Below are positions 50,775-59,906 of a DNA stretch of 64,000 nt, piece after piece. Each line of letters begins with the position of its first letter. Position 1 is the first letter of the stretch. Source of the stretch: Micromonospora luteifusca (GTDB taxonomy: Bacteria > Actinomycetota > Actinomycetes > Mycobacteriales > Micromonosporaceae); contig NZ_JAFBBP010000001.1 of assembly GCF_016907275.1 (NCBI RefSeq), positions 6,686,001 to 6,750,000 on the forward strand, given 5' to 3'. Below the pieces are notes generated by a model. That model had not been told where the DNA came from. It saw only the letters and a program-made list of their open reading frames with translations, and did no database searches. Position numbers and translations under genes: made by a program.

Positions 50775-51080
50775 ATGGCACTCAACGACGACGACATGCA
50801 GACCACGGGCGGCGGCGGCCTGGAGGGCCCGGCCGACGGTGGTGCGACCCCCGGCCAGCAGGACGGTGGCGCTGACGGTGGTGCGGAGGGCCCGGCCGAC
50901 GGTGGTGCGACCCCCGGCCAGCAGGACGGTGGCGCTGACGGTGGTGCGGAAGGTCCCGCTGACGGCGGTGCGACCCCCGGCCAGCAGGATGGCGGCGCTG
51001 ACGGTGGCGCGGAAGGTCCCGCCGACGGCGGTGCGACGCCGGGCCAGCAGGACGGTGGCGCCGACGGCAGCGCACGGTAG
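50775..51080 (+). CDS. Repetitive acidic small protein, possible modified-peptide precursor
   Basis: A 101-residue protein: a short leader M-A-L-N-D-D-D-M-Q-T-T-G-G-G-G-L, then four near-identical 21-residue units of the form E-G-P-A-D-G-G-A-T-P-G-Q-Q-D-G-G-A-D-G-G-A, and a final R. No signal peptide, no Cys, Ser only once, many Asp and Gln. The ATG follows GAGGGAG. The stop is 9 nt before a JmjC/cupin-8 oxygenase gene. This layout is what a multi-core precursor of a hydroxylated peptide would look like, but the repeats could also form a structural or disordered stress protein. A SigB/F-like promoter precedes it. Confidence 0.75.
   Translation: MALNDDDMQTTGGGGLEGPADGGATPGQQDGGADGGAEGPADGGATPGQQDGGADGGAEGPADGGATPGQQDGGADGGAEGPADGGATPGQQDGGADGSAR
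50823..51074 (+). repeat. Four 63-bp coding repeats
   Basis: Units at 50823-50885, 50886-50948, 50949-51011 and 51012-51074, all in frame, with mostly synonymous differences (for example GGTGGT against GGCGGT), suggesting selection on the protein sequence. Confidence 0.85.
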
Positions 51081-51089
51081 CGGCACACC

Positions 51090-52364
51090 ATGACGCACCT
51101 CGACCCGCCGGGCGGCCACGGCCGCCCGGCGGTTCCGTCCGCACACGCGACCGCCGCCCTGGCCCGCTGCGTCTCGGTCGAACCGGCCAAGTTCGCCGCC
51201 GCGCACTGGGGACACACCCCGCTGCTGTCCCGGGCGGCCGAGCTGCCCGACCCGTCCGGCTTCACCGACCTGCTCAGCCCCGCCGACGCCGACGAGCTGC
51301 TGAGCCGGCGCGGCCTGCGTACCCCCTTCCTGCGCGTCGCCCGGGACGGCCAGTTGGTGCCTGCGGCGCGCTGGACCGGCGGCGGCGGCGCCGGCGCCGA
51401 GATCGGCGACCAGGTGCTCGACGAGCGGGTCCTGGAGCAGTACGCCGCCGGCGCCACGCTGGTGCTGCAGGGTCTGCACCGGATCTGGCCACCGCTCGTC
51501 GACTTCGCCCGCGACCTGGGCCTCGCGCTCAACCAACCGTTGCAGATCAACGCCTACCTCACCCCGGCCGGCAGCCAGGGGTTCGCCACCCACTACGACA
51601 CGCACGACGTGTTCGTCCTGCAGGTCGACGGCCGTAAGCACTGGCGGATCCACCCGCCGGTGCTGCCCGATCCGTTGGAGAAGCAGCCGTGGGGTGGCCG
51701 CGCCGACGAGGTCGGCGCCACGGCACAGGGCTCGGCCGCGCTGGACGTCGTGCTCGCCCCCGGCGACGCCCTCTACCTGCCCCGGGGCTGGCTGCACAGC
51801 GCGCAGGCGCAGGACGCCAGCTCGCTGCACCTGACCGTGGGCATCCGCGCTCTCACCCGATACGCCCTGGTCGAGGAACTGCTGACGCTGGCCGCCGAGG
51901 ACCAGCGGCTACGGGCCAGCCTGCCGTTCGGCACCGACGTGGCCGATCCGGACGCCATCGAGCCGGAGCTGACCGAGACGGTGGAGGCGCTGCGGGACTG
52001 GCTGTTGCGCGCCGACCCGAGCGCGGTCGCCGCGCGACTGCGGCAGCGCGCCTGGCCGGCTGCCCGCCCGGCACCCATCCGGCCGCTCGCCCAGGCTGAG
52101 GCGCTGGCCGCGGTGGACGCCGATTCCCGGGTCACCCTGCGCCCGGGCCTGCGTTGGCAGCTCGCGCCGCACAGCTCGGACACGGTGGCGCTCCGCCTGT
52201 TCGACCGCACCATCACCCTGCCCGCCGACTGCGAGCCGGCGGTCCGCGCCGTACTCAGCGGTACGGTCACCCGGGTGGGTGACCTGCCTGGGCTGTCCGA
52301 CGACGCCGACCGGGTCACCCTGGCTCGTCGACTGCTCCGCGAGGCCGTCCTGGTCCCCGCCTAA
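51090..52364 (+). CDS. JmjC/cupin-8 Fe(II)/2-oxoglutarate oxygenase
   Basis: A 424-residue protein of the ribosomal-oxygenase-like JmjC (cupin-8) family. Iron ligands are His168 and Asp170 (H-Y-D in GFATHYDTHDVFVLQVDG) and a distal His236 in P-R-G-W-L-H-S-A. Such enzymes hydroxylate side chains of proteins, for example His or Arg of ribosomal proteins, or Asp/Asn in peptides. It is 9 nt downstream of the repeat-peptide gene, so that peptide is a plausible substrate; this is inference. Its C-terminal winged-helix-like part is typical of the family. Confidence 0.85.
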   Translation: MTHLDPPGGHGRPAVPSAHATAALARCVSVEPAKFAAAHWGHTPLLSRAAELPDPSGFTDLLSPADADELLSRRGLRTPFLRVARDGQLVPAARWTGGGGAGAEIGDQVLDERVLEQYAAGATLVLQGLHRIWPPLVDFARDLGLALNQPLQINAYLTPAGSQGFATHYDTHDVFVLQVDGRKHWRIHPPVLPDPLEKQPWGGRADEVGATAQGSAALDVVLAPGDALYLPRGWLHSAQAQDASSLHLTVGIRALTRYALVEELLTLAAEDQRLRASLPFGTDVADPDAIEPELTETVEALRDWLLRADPSAVAARLRQRAWPAARPAPIRPLAQAEALAAVDADSRVTLRPGLRWQLAPHSSDTVALRLFDRTITLPADCEPAVRAVLSGTVTRVGDLPGLSDDADRVTLARRLLREAVLVPA

Positions 52365-52379
52365 GCTACCCGGCCTGAA

Positions 52380-52895
52380 CTACGCCGCGGTGGCCCCGAC
52401 CAGCTCGATCCTGAGCGTGTTCGTGATCTCGTCGGTCAGCTCACCCTCCGCGCCGACCGAGATCGTGCCCTGGTCGGTGACACCGAAGACGAGTTCCACA
52501 GTGCCGGCCTTCAACACCAGCGGGTCATCACCACCGGTGCCGGCGGCGACCACCGCGCGGATCGTGGTGATCGCGTCCACCAGGGTCGCCGCGACCGCGC
52601 TGTGCCGCAGCTCGTGCCGATCCTGGAGATCCTCGGCGACGAGGGTGATGTCGATCGTGTGGGTCTTCTGGTGGGAGCGGCTGCCGCCCACCTTCACCTT
52701 CCAGCCGATCACCGGGACCCGGAAGTCCACGCCACCGCCGGCCTTCGTGGTGACGACCGCGCTCAGGATCAGCTGAACCGAGCCGACCCGCAGGTCCCGG
52801 CCCTCGTCGGTCGTGGAGATGCCGGCCTGCTTCACCGCGTCCTTCACCGCCGACACCAGTTCCCCGACCGGCACGCTGTAGTCGATCACGTCCAT
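52380..52895 (-). CDS. trypco2-family protein
   Basis: A 171-residue soluble protein of the trypsin-co-occurring domain 2 family. I-D-Y-S-V-P-V-G-E-L-V near the start, RVGSVQLILSAVVTTKAGGGVDFRVPVIG in the middle and HTIDITL are typical. Family members are reported alongside proteases and NTPases in predicted biological-conflict systems; their own role is unknown. GGAGGAGG precedes the ATG. It is the last gene of a minus-strand island and lies 40 nt from the TIR/CHAT gene. Confidence 0.85.
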   Translation of the reverse strand: MDVIDYSVPVGELVSAVKDAVKQAGISTTDEGRDLRVGSVQLILSAVVTTKAGGGVDFRVPVIGWKVKVGGSRSHQKTHTIDITLVAEDLQDRHELRHSAVAATLVDAITTIRAVVAAGTGGDDPLVLKAGTVELVFGVTDQGTISVGAEGELTDEITNTLRIELVGATAA

Positions 52896-52935
52896 GCCGC
52901 ACCTCCTCCTCTGCGCGAGTTGAGTTGCCGCCAGC

Positions 52936-55575
52936 TCAGACGGCGGCGGTGGCGAACGGGTCGCCGTACACGGTGTAGGCCAGCCAGGTCGGGTCGAGCG
53001 GATCGTCCTGCTGCTCGATCCGTGCGGCGAGGGCCGCCGCGCCGAGCGTGGCGCCGTCGGCGAGGGACTGGTAGAACGCGGTCGCGAAGCGGGCCGAACT
53101 GTCCGAGCGCACCGCCCAGAGCGTGCCGACGAACGCGCCCGCTCCCGACGACATGAACTGCTGCGCCCAGCCGAGCATCTTCGTGTACGTCGGTGCCACG
53201 CCCGCACTCCGGCACGCGTTGATGAACACGAGGGGACCGGCCTCCGCCAGCAGTTTCCGGATGCTGGCCTCGGCGAGCAGGGCCGGCTTGAACCGGCCGC
53301 CGTCCATGTCGATGAACGAGCCGTCCGAGGAGAACGTGTTGTGGCAGGCGAAGTGGGTCGCCCCCAGCGTTCCCGAGTTGATCAGGGCGAGGAGGTCGTC
53401 GGCCCTGGTGATGGGCTCACTGTCGGCAGCGCCGAGGATCGCGCGGATGGTGGCGATCTCCTCATGCGCGCCGGTGGGAGCCTTCGGCGGTACCACGAAG
53501 CGCGCGTCGCGCAGGCCAACCTTCGCGTTCCGGTGCTGACCATAGGTACGGCGCACCACGGGGACCTGCTCGACGAGGAAACCGGCATCGCGCTGGGCGC
53601 TGAGCGGATAGAGCAGTTCCCACGGGACCACGTCATGGTCGGTGGCGATCGTGAAGGCGCTCATGTCGGCGCCGACCTGCCAGAACTGGTCCCGCACGTC
53701 GGCCGGCACCATCTCCGACCACAGTTGGATGCCCGCCGACCGGATGACCTCGCGGGTCATCGTCGCGTTGTAGCGGGAACCACCCCCGGCGATCTGCTGC
53801 AACTCCTTGATCGCGTTCTCCACCGCGGCGTTCGGCGTGTTCGTGATCGACTCGACGACCGGCGCGAACAGCGCCGCGTCGGAGCGCAGTTGGAACGTGT
53901 AGCGGCTGCCGTCGAACCGCACCTCCAGGGTGACCTCGCCCGGTCGTGCCTGCGGGGCACCCATCGGCGCTGTCTTCGGCGGCCCGTCGCGGAACGGCCC
54001 GCCGTCCGCGACGGAGACCTCCACAGAAACCTCGCTGAGGAACGTGCCGCCGGCCCAGGCCGTCACGTCGATGCGATGCAGACCCGGGGTACGCGCCCCG
54101 AAACCAAACCGGATCGGATCCGGATCCTCGTCCGGTAGGACCAGCACGGTCTGCTGGAGCGGGCCCTCGGCGTGCAGGCCAGCCGGCGCGTGGACGGTCA
54201 CCGTCACCGGTGTGCCGTCGTCGCTGACCAGGAGGCTCGCCAACGGTGCGGTCACGGCGTCCGGGTGGACCGGCCGCCCTTCGGTGACGAGCCGGACGTC
54301 GACGCTCAGGTCCCGACCCGCCGGAACCTGGGTGGGCGCGCGCGCCACCAGCAGCCGCTCCGGGCGGGCCCGACCGCGGGTAAACGTGTACGGGCGCACC
54401 GTTGACGCCGGGGTGTCGTCCGGGAATGACGAGGTCGACGGTCCGGTGATCGTACCCATCGCCAGGCCCCGTCCGAACACCGGCAAGTCGAGGTCATCGG
54501 CGGACACCGCAGCGTCAGCCTCATCGGCGATCGGGGCCGGCCGAATCCGTCCCCGCCGGTACGACGCTCGTTCCTCCAGGTCGTCTCGTTGCCGTTTCAG
54601 TTCGCGCTCGCGCACGTAGTGACTGGCTCGTTCGTCGAGGGACAGCCGCGCGTCTCTCAGGTGAAGCGTGATGCCGCCGAGAGCGGACGTGTCCTGAGTG
54701 AGCCGTCGGTCGATGGCTATCGACGCTTGGACCACCTCGTCGACGGCGTACTGCGAACTGATGAGCCGGCAGGCGTCCAGCAGGAACTCGCGGACCAGGG
54801 CTGCGGCGTCCGTGATCCCGCGTCGGACGATCTGCGCCGGGTCGGTCACCCGGAAGCCGACGGCGATCGACGCCTCGAAGGCGTACGCGCCGCCCCTGGT
54901 GGGCAGCCGAGTGTCGTAGACGAGCCAGTGGTTGCCGGTGTCCACCTCGTAGCGCGTCGAGTAGCGGGCCACGAACCCCGGGTGCCACCACGCCGTCGGC
55001 CTGTGGGCGACCTCCAGAACGCCCTGGCGGGTCGAGTAGACGATCGCCGCCGCTGGCCCGTGCTTGGGGGGCGGCATGAACCAGCGCACCGGCTCCACGC
55101 TGAGGATCACCGGGATCGCGGGCCCGGCAGTGTCGGTCTCCGCGCCGAAATTCGCTACCAGGTCGTCGACCAGGTGCCGGATGTCGGCCTGGACGGTGTG
55201 CGTGTCGACCCGCCGGTAGTGCTGCTGGGCAAGCGGTTTGAGCGCGGTGGGAAGATCCGCCTCGGGTGGCAGCAAAGCGCCGTCCACCAGCACCGGAATG
55301 ACCGGGACCTGCTGTTCGAAGGCGGTTTCGATCGTCTGGCGGGCGCTGCTCGGAAGGCGCTCCAGCCAGCCTGCCGGACCGCCGAGTATGCGAGGTTCGA
55401 TCACGACGATGAGCGCCGCCGAGGCTGACAGGCGGTGCCGAAGGTCGGAGGAGAACATGAACGCCCTCGGATGGTCGCGAACGACGCTGCCGAATCGTCC
55501 GGTCAGCGCGTCATCGAGCACGCGCGCGACGACGTTGTCGTCGCCGGCGCGGTAACTGAGCAAGAAGCCGACCAT
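52936..55575 (-). CDS. TIR - SPFH-like - CHAT multidomain protein
   Basis: An 879-residue soluble protein. Residues 1-150 are a TIR domain (F-L-L-S-Y-R; IVVIEPRILG; E83 at the NADase position; VIPVLVDGA). Residues 165-330 resemble an SPFH/band-7 fold (WHPGFVARYSTRYEVDT, ASIAVGFRVTDPAQIV) followed by a charged helix. Residues 680-879 are a CHAT caspase-like protease with the dyad His745 (F-A-C-H-N) and Cys788 (I-N-A-C-R-S-A-G). TIR domains can destroy NAD and CHAT domains cut proteins, so this is likely a conflict effector or trigger. It has no clear ribosome site and may be leaderless. Confidence 0.8.
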   Translation of the reverse strand: MVGFLLSYRAGDDNVVARVLDDALTGRFGSVVRDHPRAFMFSSDLRHRLSASAALIVVIEPRILGGPAGWLERLPSSARQTIETAFEQQVPVIPVLVDGALLPPEADLPTALKPLAQQHYRRVDTHTVQADIRHLVDDLVANFGAETDTAGPAIPVILSVEPVRWFMPPPKHGPAAAIVYSTRQGVLEVAHRPTAWWHPGFVARYSTRYEVDTGNHWLVYDTRLPTRGGAYAFEASIAVGFRVTDPAQIVRRGITDAAALVREFLLDACRLISSQYAVDEVVQASIAIDRRLTQDTSALGGITLHLRDARLSLDERASHYVRERELKRQRDDLEERASYRRGRIRPAPIADEADAAVSADDLDLPVFGRGLAMGTITGPSTSSFPDDTPASTVRPYTFTRGRARPERLLVARAPTQVPAGRDLSVDVRLVTEGRPVHPDAVTAPLASLLVSDDGTPVTVTVHAPAGLHAEGPLQQTVLVLPDEDPDPIRFGFGARTPGLHRIDVTAWAGGTFLSEVSVEVSVADGGPFRDGPPKTAPMGAPQARPGEVTLEVRFDGSRYTFQLRSDAALFAPVVESITNTPNAAVENAIKELQQIAGGGSRYNATMTREVIRSAGIQLWSEMVPADVRDQFWQVGADMSAFTIATDHDVVPWELLYPLSAQRDAGFLVEQVPVVRRTYGQHRNAKVGLRDARFVVPPKAPTGAHEEIATIRAILGAADSEPITRADDLLALINSGTLGATHFACHNTFSSDGSFIDMDGGRFKPALLAEASIRKLLAEAGPLVFINACRSAGVAPTYTKMLGWAQQFMSSGAGAFVGTLWAVRSDSSARFATAFYQSLADGATLGAAALAARIEQQDDPLDPTWLAYTVYGDPFATAAV

Positions 55576-55667
55576 TTGACGTACCGTATCGAAGATCGCG
55601 CTCTGATTTTCGCCGCGCCGGCGGTCGGCTATTCGACAGCCTTAGTGGACTGTTCCGACCTGATCGG

Positions 55668-56330
55668 TCAGCGGCCGAGCGCCAGCAGCAACCCGGTGGC
55701 GAGCACCCCCGCACCGAGGACCACGGTGATCGGCCGGGGACCGAGCACCGCGTGCCGGCGGTCGGCCAGCACCCGCGCCGGCACCAGGCCGACCAACGGC
55801 CCGAGCAGGGTCACCACCAGCGCCAGCACCGGCATCCCGACCGCCAGGTCACCGCCGTACCCGACGCCGAGCGCACGCGCGCCGGCCCCCAGCGCGTACG
55901 CCACCACCGCACCGGCCACCCCGCAGACCGCCAGCAGCGGGTTGACCGAGCCCGGCAGCTCACCCGGCTGCCCGGCCCGGTCGAGCAGGTCCCGAGCTCG
56001 TCCGAGCAGCAGCACCGGATCGGTTGCCCCGCCACCGTTCGCCGGAGCGGGCGGGCCGCCGAGGCGGCGGGCGCCCAGTCGGGTACGTACCTGTTGCCAC
56101 ACGTGCGCCACCTCGGCGTCGACCCGTTCCTGCTGTTCGCGGGCGGCGACCAGCTCCTCCTCGGCGTGCTGGAGCTGCTCGGCGGCGTCGGCGACAGCCC
56201 GCTCGGCAGCGGCGCACTGCCGCTCGTGCCAGGTGTGCGCCTCGGCGCGCTGCTCGTGCACCCGCGCGGTCAGGTCGGCCAGCCGCCGCAACTGTGCCGC
56301 GTACGTCTCACTGGCCACTGGTTCGTTCAT
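55668..56330 (-). CDS. Coiled-coil membrane protein
   Basis: A 220-residue protein. Residues 8-92 form a long Ala/Glu/Gln-rich coiled coil (YAAQLRRLADLTARVHEQ onward), then a linker and three membrane helices (about 128-155, 160-185 and 198-220). No catalytic motif. It overlaps the FtsK-like gene by 4 nt (ATGA). It could tether the ATPase to the membrane. Not recognised as a named family. Confidence 0.7.
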   Translation of the reverse strand: MNEPVASETYAAQLRRLADLTARVHEQRAEAHTWHERQCAAAERAVADAAEQLQHAEEELVAAREQQERVDAEVAHVWQQVRTRLGARRLGGPPAPANGGGATDPVLLLGRARDLLDRAGQPGELPGSVNPLLAVCGVAGAVVAYALGAGARALGVGYGGDLAVGMPVLALVVTLLGPLVGLVPARVLADRRHAVLGPRPITVVLGAGVLATGLLLALGR

Positions 56331-59002
56331 CGCGACGGTCCATAGGGGATGATGACCTGTCCGGTGCGGTGGACCGCCCGGTCGAAGAAGAGCCCCCGCC
56401 AGGGTCGGGGATACCAGTCCGGGCCACCGGTGCCCGGGTAGAGCGAAGCGCCCAGCTCACCGCCGTGCGCGTCCAGCGCCACCCAGGCGCCGATCTGGTC
56501 GGTGCGGGCGGCCGGCCCACCCAGGTCGGCGCGCATCCGGGCCACCCCCCGCCACCAGGCCAGCACGTGCGTCCGGCGTTCCGGCCCGTCGTGCATGATC
56601 CGGCGTAGCTGCTCCAGGCCGCTGCGCCGACCCGCGCGAGCGGCCAGCGCGCCGGCCGCCGCGTCGACCGCGAACAGCAGCAGGTAGTGCGGGCTGCCCG
56701 GCCCGGTCAGCGCGTCGGCCGTCTCGGCCATCAGCTCGCCCACGGTCTCCTCGTCGTACCAGGCGGCGTCGTCGGCCAGGTCGTCGTAGAGGGCGCGGGC
56801 GATCGGGTCGGCGTCCGGGTCGAGGCAGGCGATGGAGAACCGGGCGGTGCCCGGCGGGTGCTGGCGGGCCAGCGACCGGGCCGCCGCGTCCAGGACCGCG
56901 CACGCCTCGTCCACCCGGGTGCCCAGGACCGCCAGATTGCGCCCCGGGGCGCGCGGCAGACGCAGCGCCGCCGAACGGGACTGCACGTCGATGATCTCGC
57001 CGAGCAGGGCGACCGGGTTGCGCGGCACCGTCCCGTCGGCGGGTACGGCGAGCGCCCGGAAATCCGGGGCGTCCGCCAGCCGGGGGATCGCGTCGCCGTC
57101 GAAGAGCCGGGCCGGTGCCGCGTCGGCGGGGCGCATCCGCCACAGCCGGTGCTGCAACGCGCTCCACGTCTCCCAGTCGCTGGCCGACGGGATCCGGGCG
57201 ACCTCGTTGCCCTCCACCATGCCCGACTCGGCGTTGACCACCGCGTGCCAGCGGGGCAGCGACTGCGCCGCGTCGTTGCGCTCGGCGAGGATCCGCAACG
57301 CCTTCGGCAGCGCGATGCGCAGGGTGAACTGGGCGACCAGCGCCGGGCGGCCCCACAGCGCCTCGATGCCCCGCACGTCCTGCGAGGCCAGCACCAGGTG
57401 GATGCCCTGCGACCGGCCGCGGCGGGCCAGGTCCTCCAGCAGGTCGGCCGCCTCCCGGGCGACCACGTCCCGGCCGGCCAGCAACATCTGGAACTCGTCG
57501 ACCACCGCGACGATTCGTGGCCAGTGCCCGGTCGGGTCGACCGCCCGCAACTCGGCCAGCTTGGTCACCTCGTGCTTCTTGGCCGCGTCGGCACGCCGGC
57601 GCAGCTCCTCGGCGAGGAACCGCAGCAGCGCCAGCCCGAACTCCCGGTCGGTGTTGACGTTGATGCCGACCAGGCGCATGTGCGGCAACCAGCTCGGATC
57701 GCGCCGGCCCTGCGCGAACCGTGCGAAGGACACCCCCTCCTTGAAGTCCAGCAGGTAGAACTCCAGCTCCGCGGGGGAGTAGCGGGCGGCGAGGGCACCG
57801 ATCCACGCGAAGATCAGGTTGGTCTTGCCGGTGCCGGACGGTCCGCCGATCAGCGCGTGCGGTGGATAGTCGCCAAGCGTCAGCCGGACCGCTCGGCCCT
57901 GCGGCCCCTCACCGATCGGCGCGGTCAGCCCGTCGGCGGAGTCCTCCCGCCACATCAGCTCGGGCGGGGGCAGCAGGTCGCCGAACGGGGTCGGTGGTGG
58001 GCCCGCGTTCACCCGGGCGGCGATCTCCCGGCAGGTCTCGGTGACCAGCGTCGCCGGTGGCGGCGGGTCCAACCGGACCGGCAGGCCGGACGACCCGCCG
58101 ATCCGCGCGCCGGACACCCCGGCCACCACCCGGGTCACCGTCGGATCCTCCGGCAACGACACACCGTGGACCACCAGGTGCACCCCGCACGCCGCGCCGG
58201 CACGCACGATCCGGTCCAGTTGCCCGCGCTCGTGCCGGTTCAGCTCATCGCCCCCGAGCAGCACCGCCACCCGCCACGGTTCGGGTCGTCGGCCGGTCGC
58301 CGCGGCCAGTTCCCGCAACGAGGCGTACTCGCCGGCGAGCACCGTCTCGTTGATCCGGCGGATCTGCTCCACCAGGTCGTCCAGGAGTGGGCTCAGCCCG
58401 CCGGGGCCGACGAAGGTGAGCAGCCCTGCCGTGCCCAGCGGGGCGAACCCGGCCAGGCCGCCGCCGAGCTGCTCCGGGTCGTACCCGATCAGTCGTACCG
58501 CCCCCGGGTTGCCACGGCCGACGGCCCGCAGCAGCAACGCGGCGACCACCGCGTCGCAGCCGGCGCGGTCGTCCCCGGAGAGGTGCACGTGCCCGGCGTC
58601 GAGGAGCGGCACCAGCGCGGGCACCGGGTCGACGCCGTCGATCCGGACCGTGCCGACCCGCAGCGCGCCGGGCGGCTCCGCCCGCCGGGCCGGCGTCGGA
58701 GCCCACCCCGCCCAGTCGGCCCCCGCGCAGCCGGGCGCCTCCTGACGGGCGGCGTCGGCGGCACGCCGGGCCAGCTCGGCGATCCGCGTGGAGTAGCGGG
58801 CGTCGATCTCGGCGATGCGGCGATCCCGTTGGGCGCCCACCCGCTCCGGTACGGCGGCCGCCGCCCGCTGCACCCGGGCCAGCCGCTCCCGCCCGGCGGT
58901 CAGCTCCGACTGGGCGGCGGACAGTCGGGTACGGGTGGCGCCCAACGCCTCGGCGAGGGTGTCCCGGACCCGGCGGGCCAGCTGCCCACGCCGGTCAGCC
59001 AT
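56327..59002 (-). CDS. FtsK/SpoIIIE-type ATPase with three ATPase modules
   Basis: An 891-residue protein without membrane helices. Residues 1-95 are coiled coil. Residues 113-310 are a degenerate FtsK-like module (H-V-H-L-S-G-D-D at the P-loop site). Residues 345-600 are a full module with Walker A G-G-P-S-G-T-G-K-T-N (386-395), Walker B RIVAVVDEF (496-504) and LVLASQDV. Residues 660-880 form a second degenerate module (RNLAVLGTRVDEACAVL). Three modules recall EccC of type VII secretion, but only the middle looks active. It is coupled to both neighbours by short overlaps. Confidence 0.8.
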   Translation of the reverse strand: MADRRGQLARRVRDTLAEALGATRTRLSAAQSELTAGRERLARVQRAAAAVPERVGAQRDRRIAEIDARYSTRIAELARRAADAARQEAPGCAGADWAGWAPTPARRAEPPGALRVGTVRIDGVDPVPALVPLLDAGHVHLSGDDRAGCDAVVAALLLRAVGRGNPGAVRLIGYDPEQLGGGLAGFAPLGTAGLLTFVGPGGLSPLLDDLVEQIRRINETVLAGEYASLRELAAATGRRPEPWRVAVLLGGDELNRHERGQLDRIVRAGAACGVHLVVHGVSLPEDPTVTRVVAGVSGARIGGSSGLPVRLDPPPPATLVTETCREIAARVNAGPPPTPFGDLLPPPELMWREDSADGLTAPIGEGPQGRAVRLTLGDYPPHALIGGPSGTGKTNLIFAWIGALAARYSPAELEFYLLDFKEGVSFARFAQGRRDPSWLPHMRLVGINVNTDREFGLALLRFLAEELRRRADAAKKHEVTKLAELRAVDPTGHWPRIVAVVDEFQMLLAGRDVVAREAADLLEDLARRGRSQGIHLVLASQDVRGIEALWGRPALVAQFTLRIALPKALRILAERNDAAQSLPRWHAVVNAESGMVEGNEVARIPSASDWETWSALQHRLWRMRPADAAPARLFDGDAIPRLADAPDFRALAVPADGTVPRNPVALLGEIIDVQSRSAALRLPRAPGRNLAVLGTRVDEACAVLDAAARSLARQHPPGTARFSIACLDPDADPIARALYDDLADDAAWYDEETVGELMAETADALTGPGSPHYLLLFAVDAAAGALAARAGRRSGLEQLRRIMHDGPERRTHVLAWWRGVARMRADLGGPAARTDQIGAWVALDAHGGELGASLYPGTGGPDWYPRPWRGLFFDRAVHRTGQVIIPYGPSR

Positions 59003-59900
59003 CGGAGCCCCAACGAGTCGGCGCGGGGCCGGGCTGGCCCGCGTCACCTGACGGCGGGCGGGCCCCCGAGGGCAGGTCCCGGCCGAGCCGGGCGAGCAGC
59101 AGCCCGGTCGCCACCCCGGCGGTCACCGCGGAATCGGCGGCGTGCGGCGGCTCCCCGGACGCGCGGGGCGGCGGCATCCGGCACACCCGGGTCAGCAGCG
59201 TCTCCAGCACCGGCGGCGGTAGCCCCGGCAACAGGTCGCGTACGCGCCCGTCCAACTCCCCGCGCAGCCGCCCGAGGTCGGTGGCGCGGGGCGGGTGCCC
59301 CAGCAGCTCACCGGCCAGCTCACGCAGCAGCGGTGGGGTCAGCGCCGCCATGCCCAGTCCCACATCGGCCGGGGCTCGACGCAGTTCGGTACGCAGCCGG
59401 TCCCGGTCGCCGGCACGCACCCCGCCGACGACGCGGCGCAGCAGCTCCTGCGGGTCGCCCAGTTGCTCGTCGGGTTCGTCGGTGCCGCTGTCACGCCCAC
59501 CGGTCAGCTCCGCGACCCGCACCGACCACCAGCGACGCAGCCGAACCTGCTCGGCCGGCTCCGGGACCACCTCGGTCGGGCCGGCCGCCGGTGAACTGTC
59601 GTGCCGGGGTTCGCGCGGTTGTGGGCGGGGGGCCGGGGCGCCGTCCGCGGTGAGCCCGATCGCGGCCAGGTACGCCGACAGCTGTTCCTGTGCCACCCGC
59701 AGCGCGTAGCCGGCGCTCTCGGCGTGCTCGGTGGCGGCGGACAACTCGGGCACGCCCATCGGGTTGGCCGACTCCTGACGAACCCAGCGCAGTCGCTCCG
59801 TGGCCAGGCCGAACTTCTCCAGCGCCTGCCCGAGCAGGGCCACCGGAAACTCCTCGCTGGCGGCACGGACCTGCCCACCGACGTCCTCGATGATGGACAT
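58995..59900 (-). CDS. Unrecognised helical protein in the FtsK island
   Basis: A 301-residue protein. Residues 1-85 are helical with a heptad-like pattern (LRWVRQESANPMG, AESAGYALRVAQEQL); residues 90-125 are Pro-rich and flexible; residues 130-250 are helical and Arg/Leu-rich (LLRRVVGGVRAGDRDRLRTEL). No known domain. It overlaps the FtsK-like start by 8 nt and follows the small helical gene by 6 nt, so all three are translated as a unit. It may be an adaptor or chaperone. Confidence 0.65.
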   Translation of the reverse strand: MSIIEDVGGQVRAASEEFPVALLGQALEKFGLATERLRWVRQESANPMGVPELSAATEHAESAGYALRVAQEQLSAYLAAIGLTADGAPAPRPQPREPRHDSSPAAGPTEVVPEPAEQVRLRRWWSVRVAELTGGRDSGTDEPDEQLGDPQELLRRVVGGVRAGDRDRLRTELRRAPADVGLGMAALTPPLLRELAGELLGHPPRATDLGRLRGELDGRVRDLLPGLPPPVLETLLTRVCRMPPPRASGEPPHAADSAVTAGVATGLLLARLGRDLPSGARPPSGDAGQPGPAPTRWGSDG

Positions 59901-59906
59901 GACGGC

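Noticed and set aside
50823..51074. Possible CRISPR array
   Set aside because: The 63-bp units are directly adjacent without unique spacers, stay in one reading frame and differ mostly at silent positions.
49838..51550. N-terminal extension of the second DUF72 gene with S-A-P-P-S-C-W-P-G-V repeats
   Set aside because: These repeats are the reverse strand of the four-unit peptide gene, which has a ribosome site, promoter and tight neighbour.
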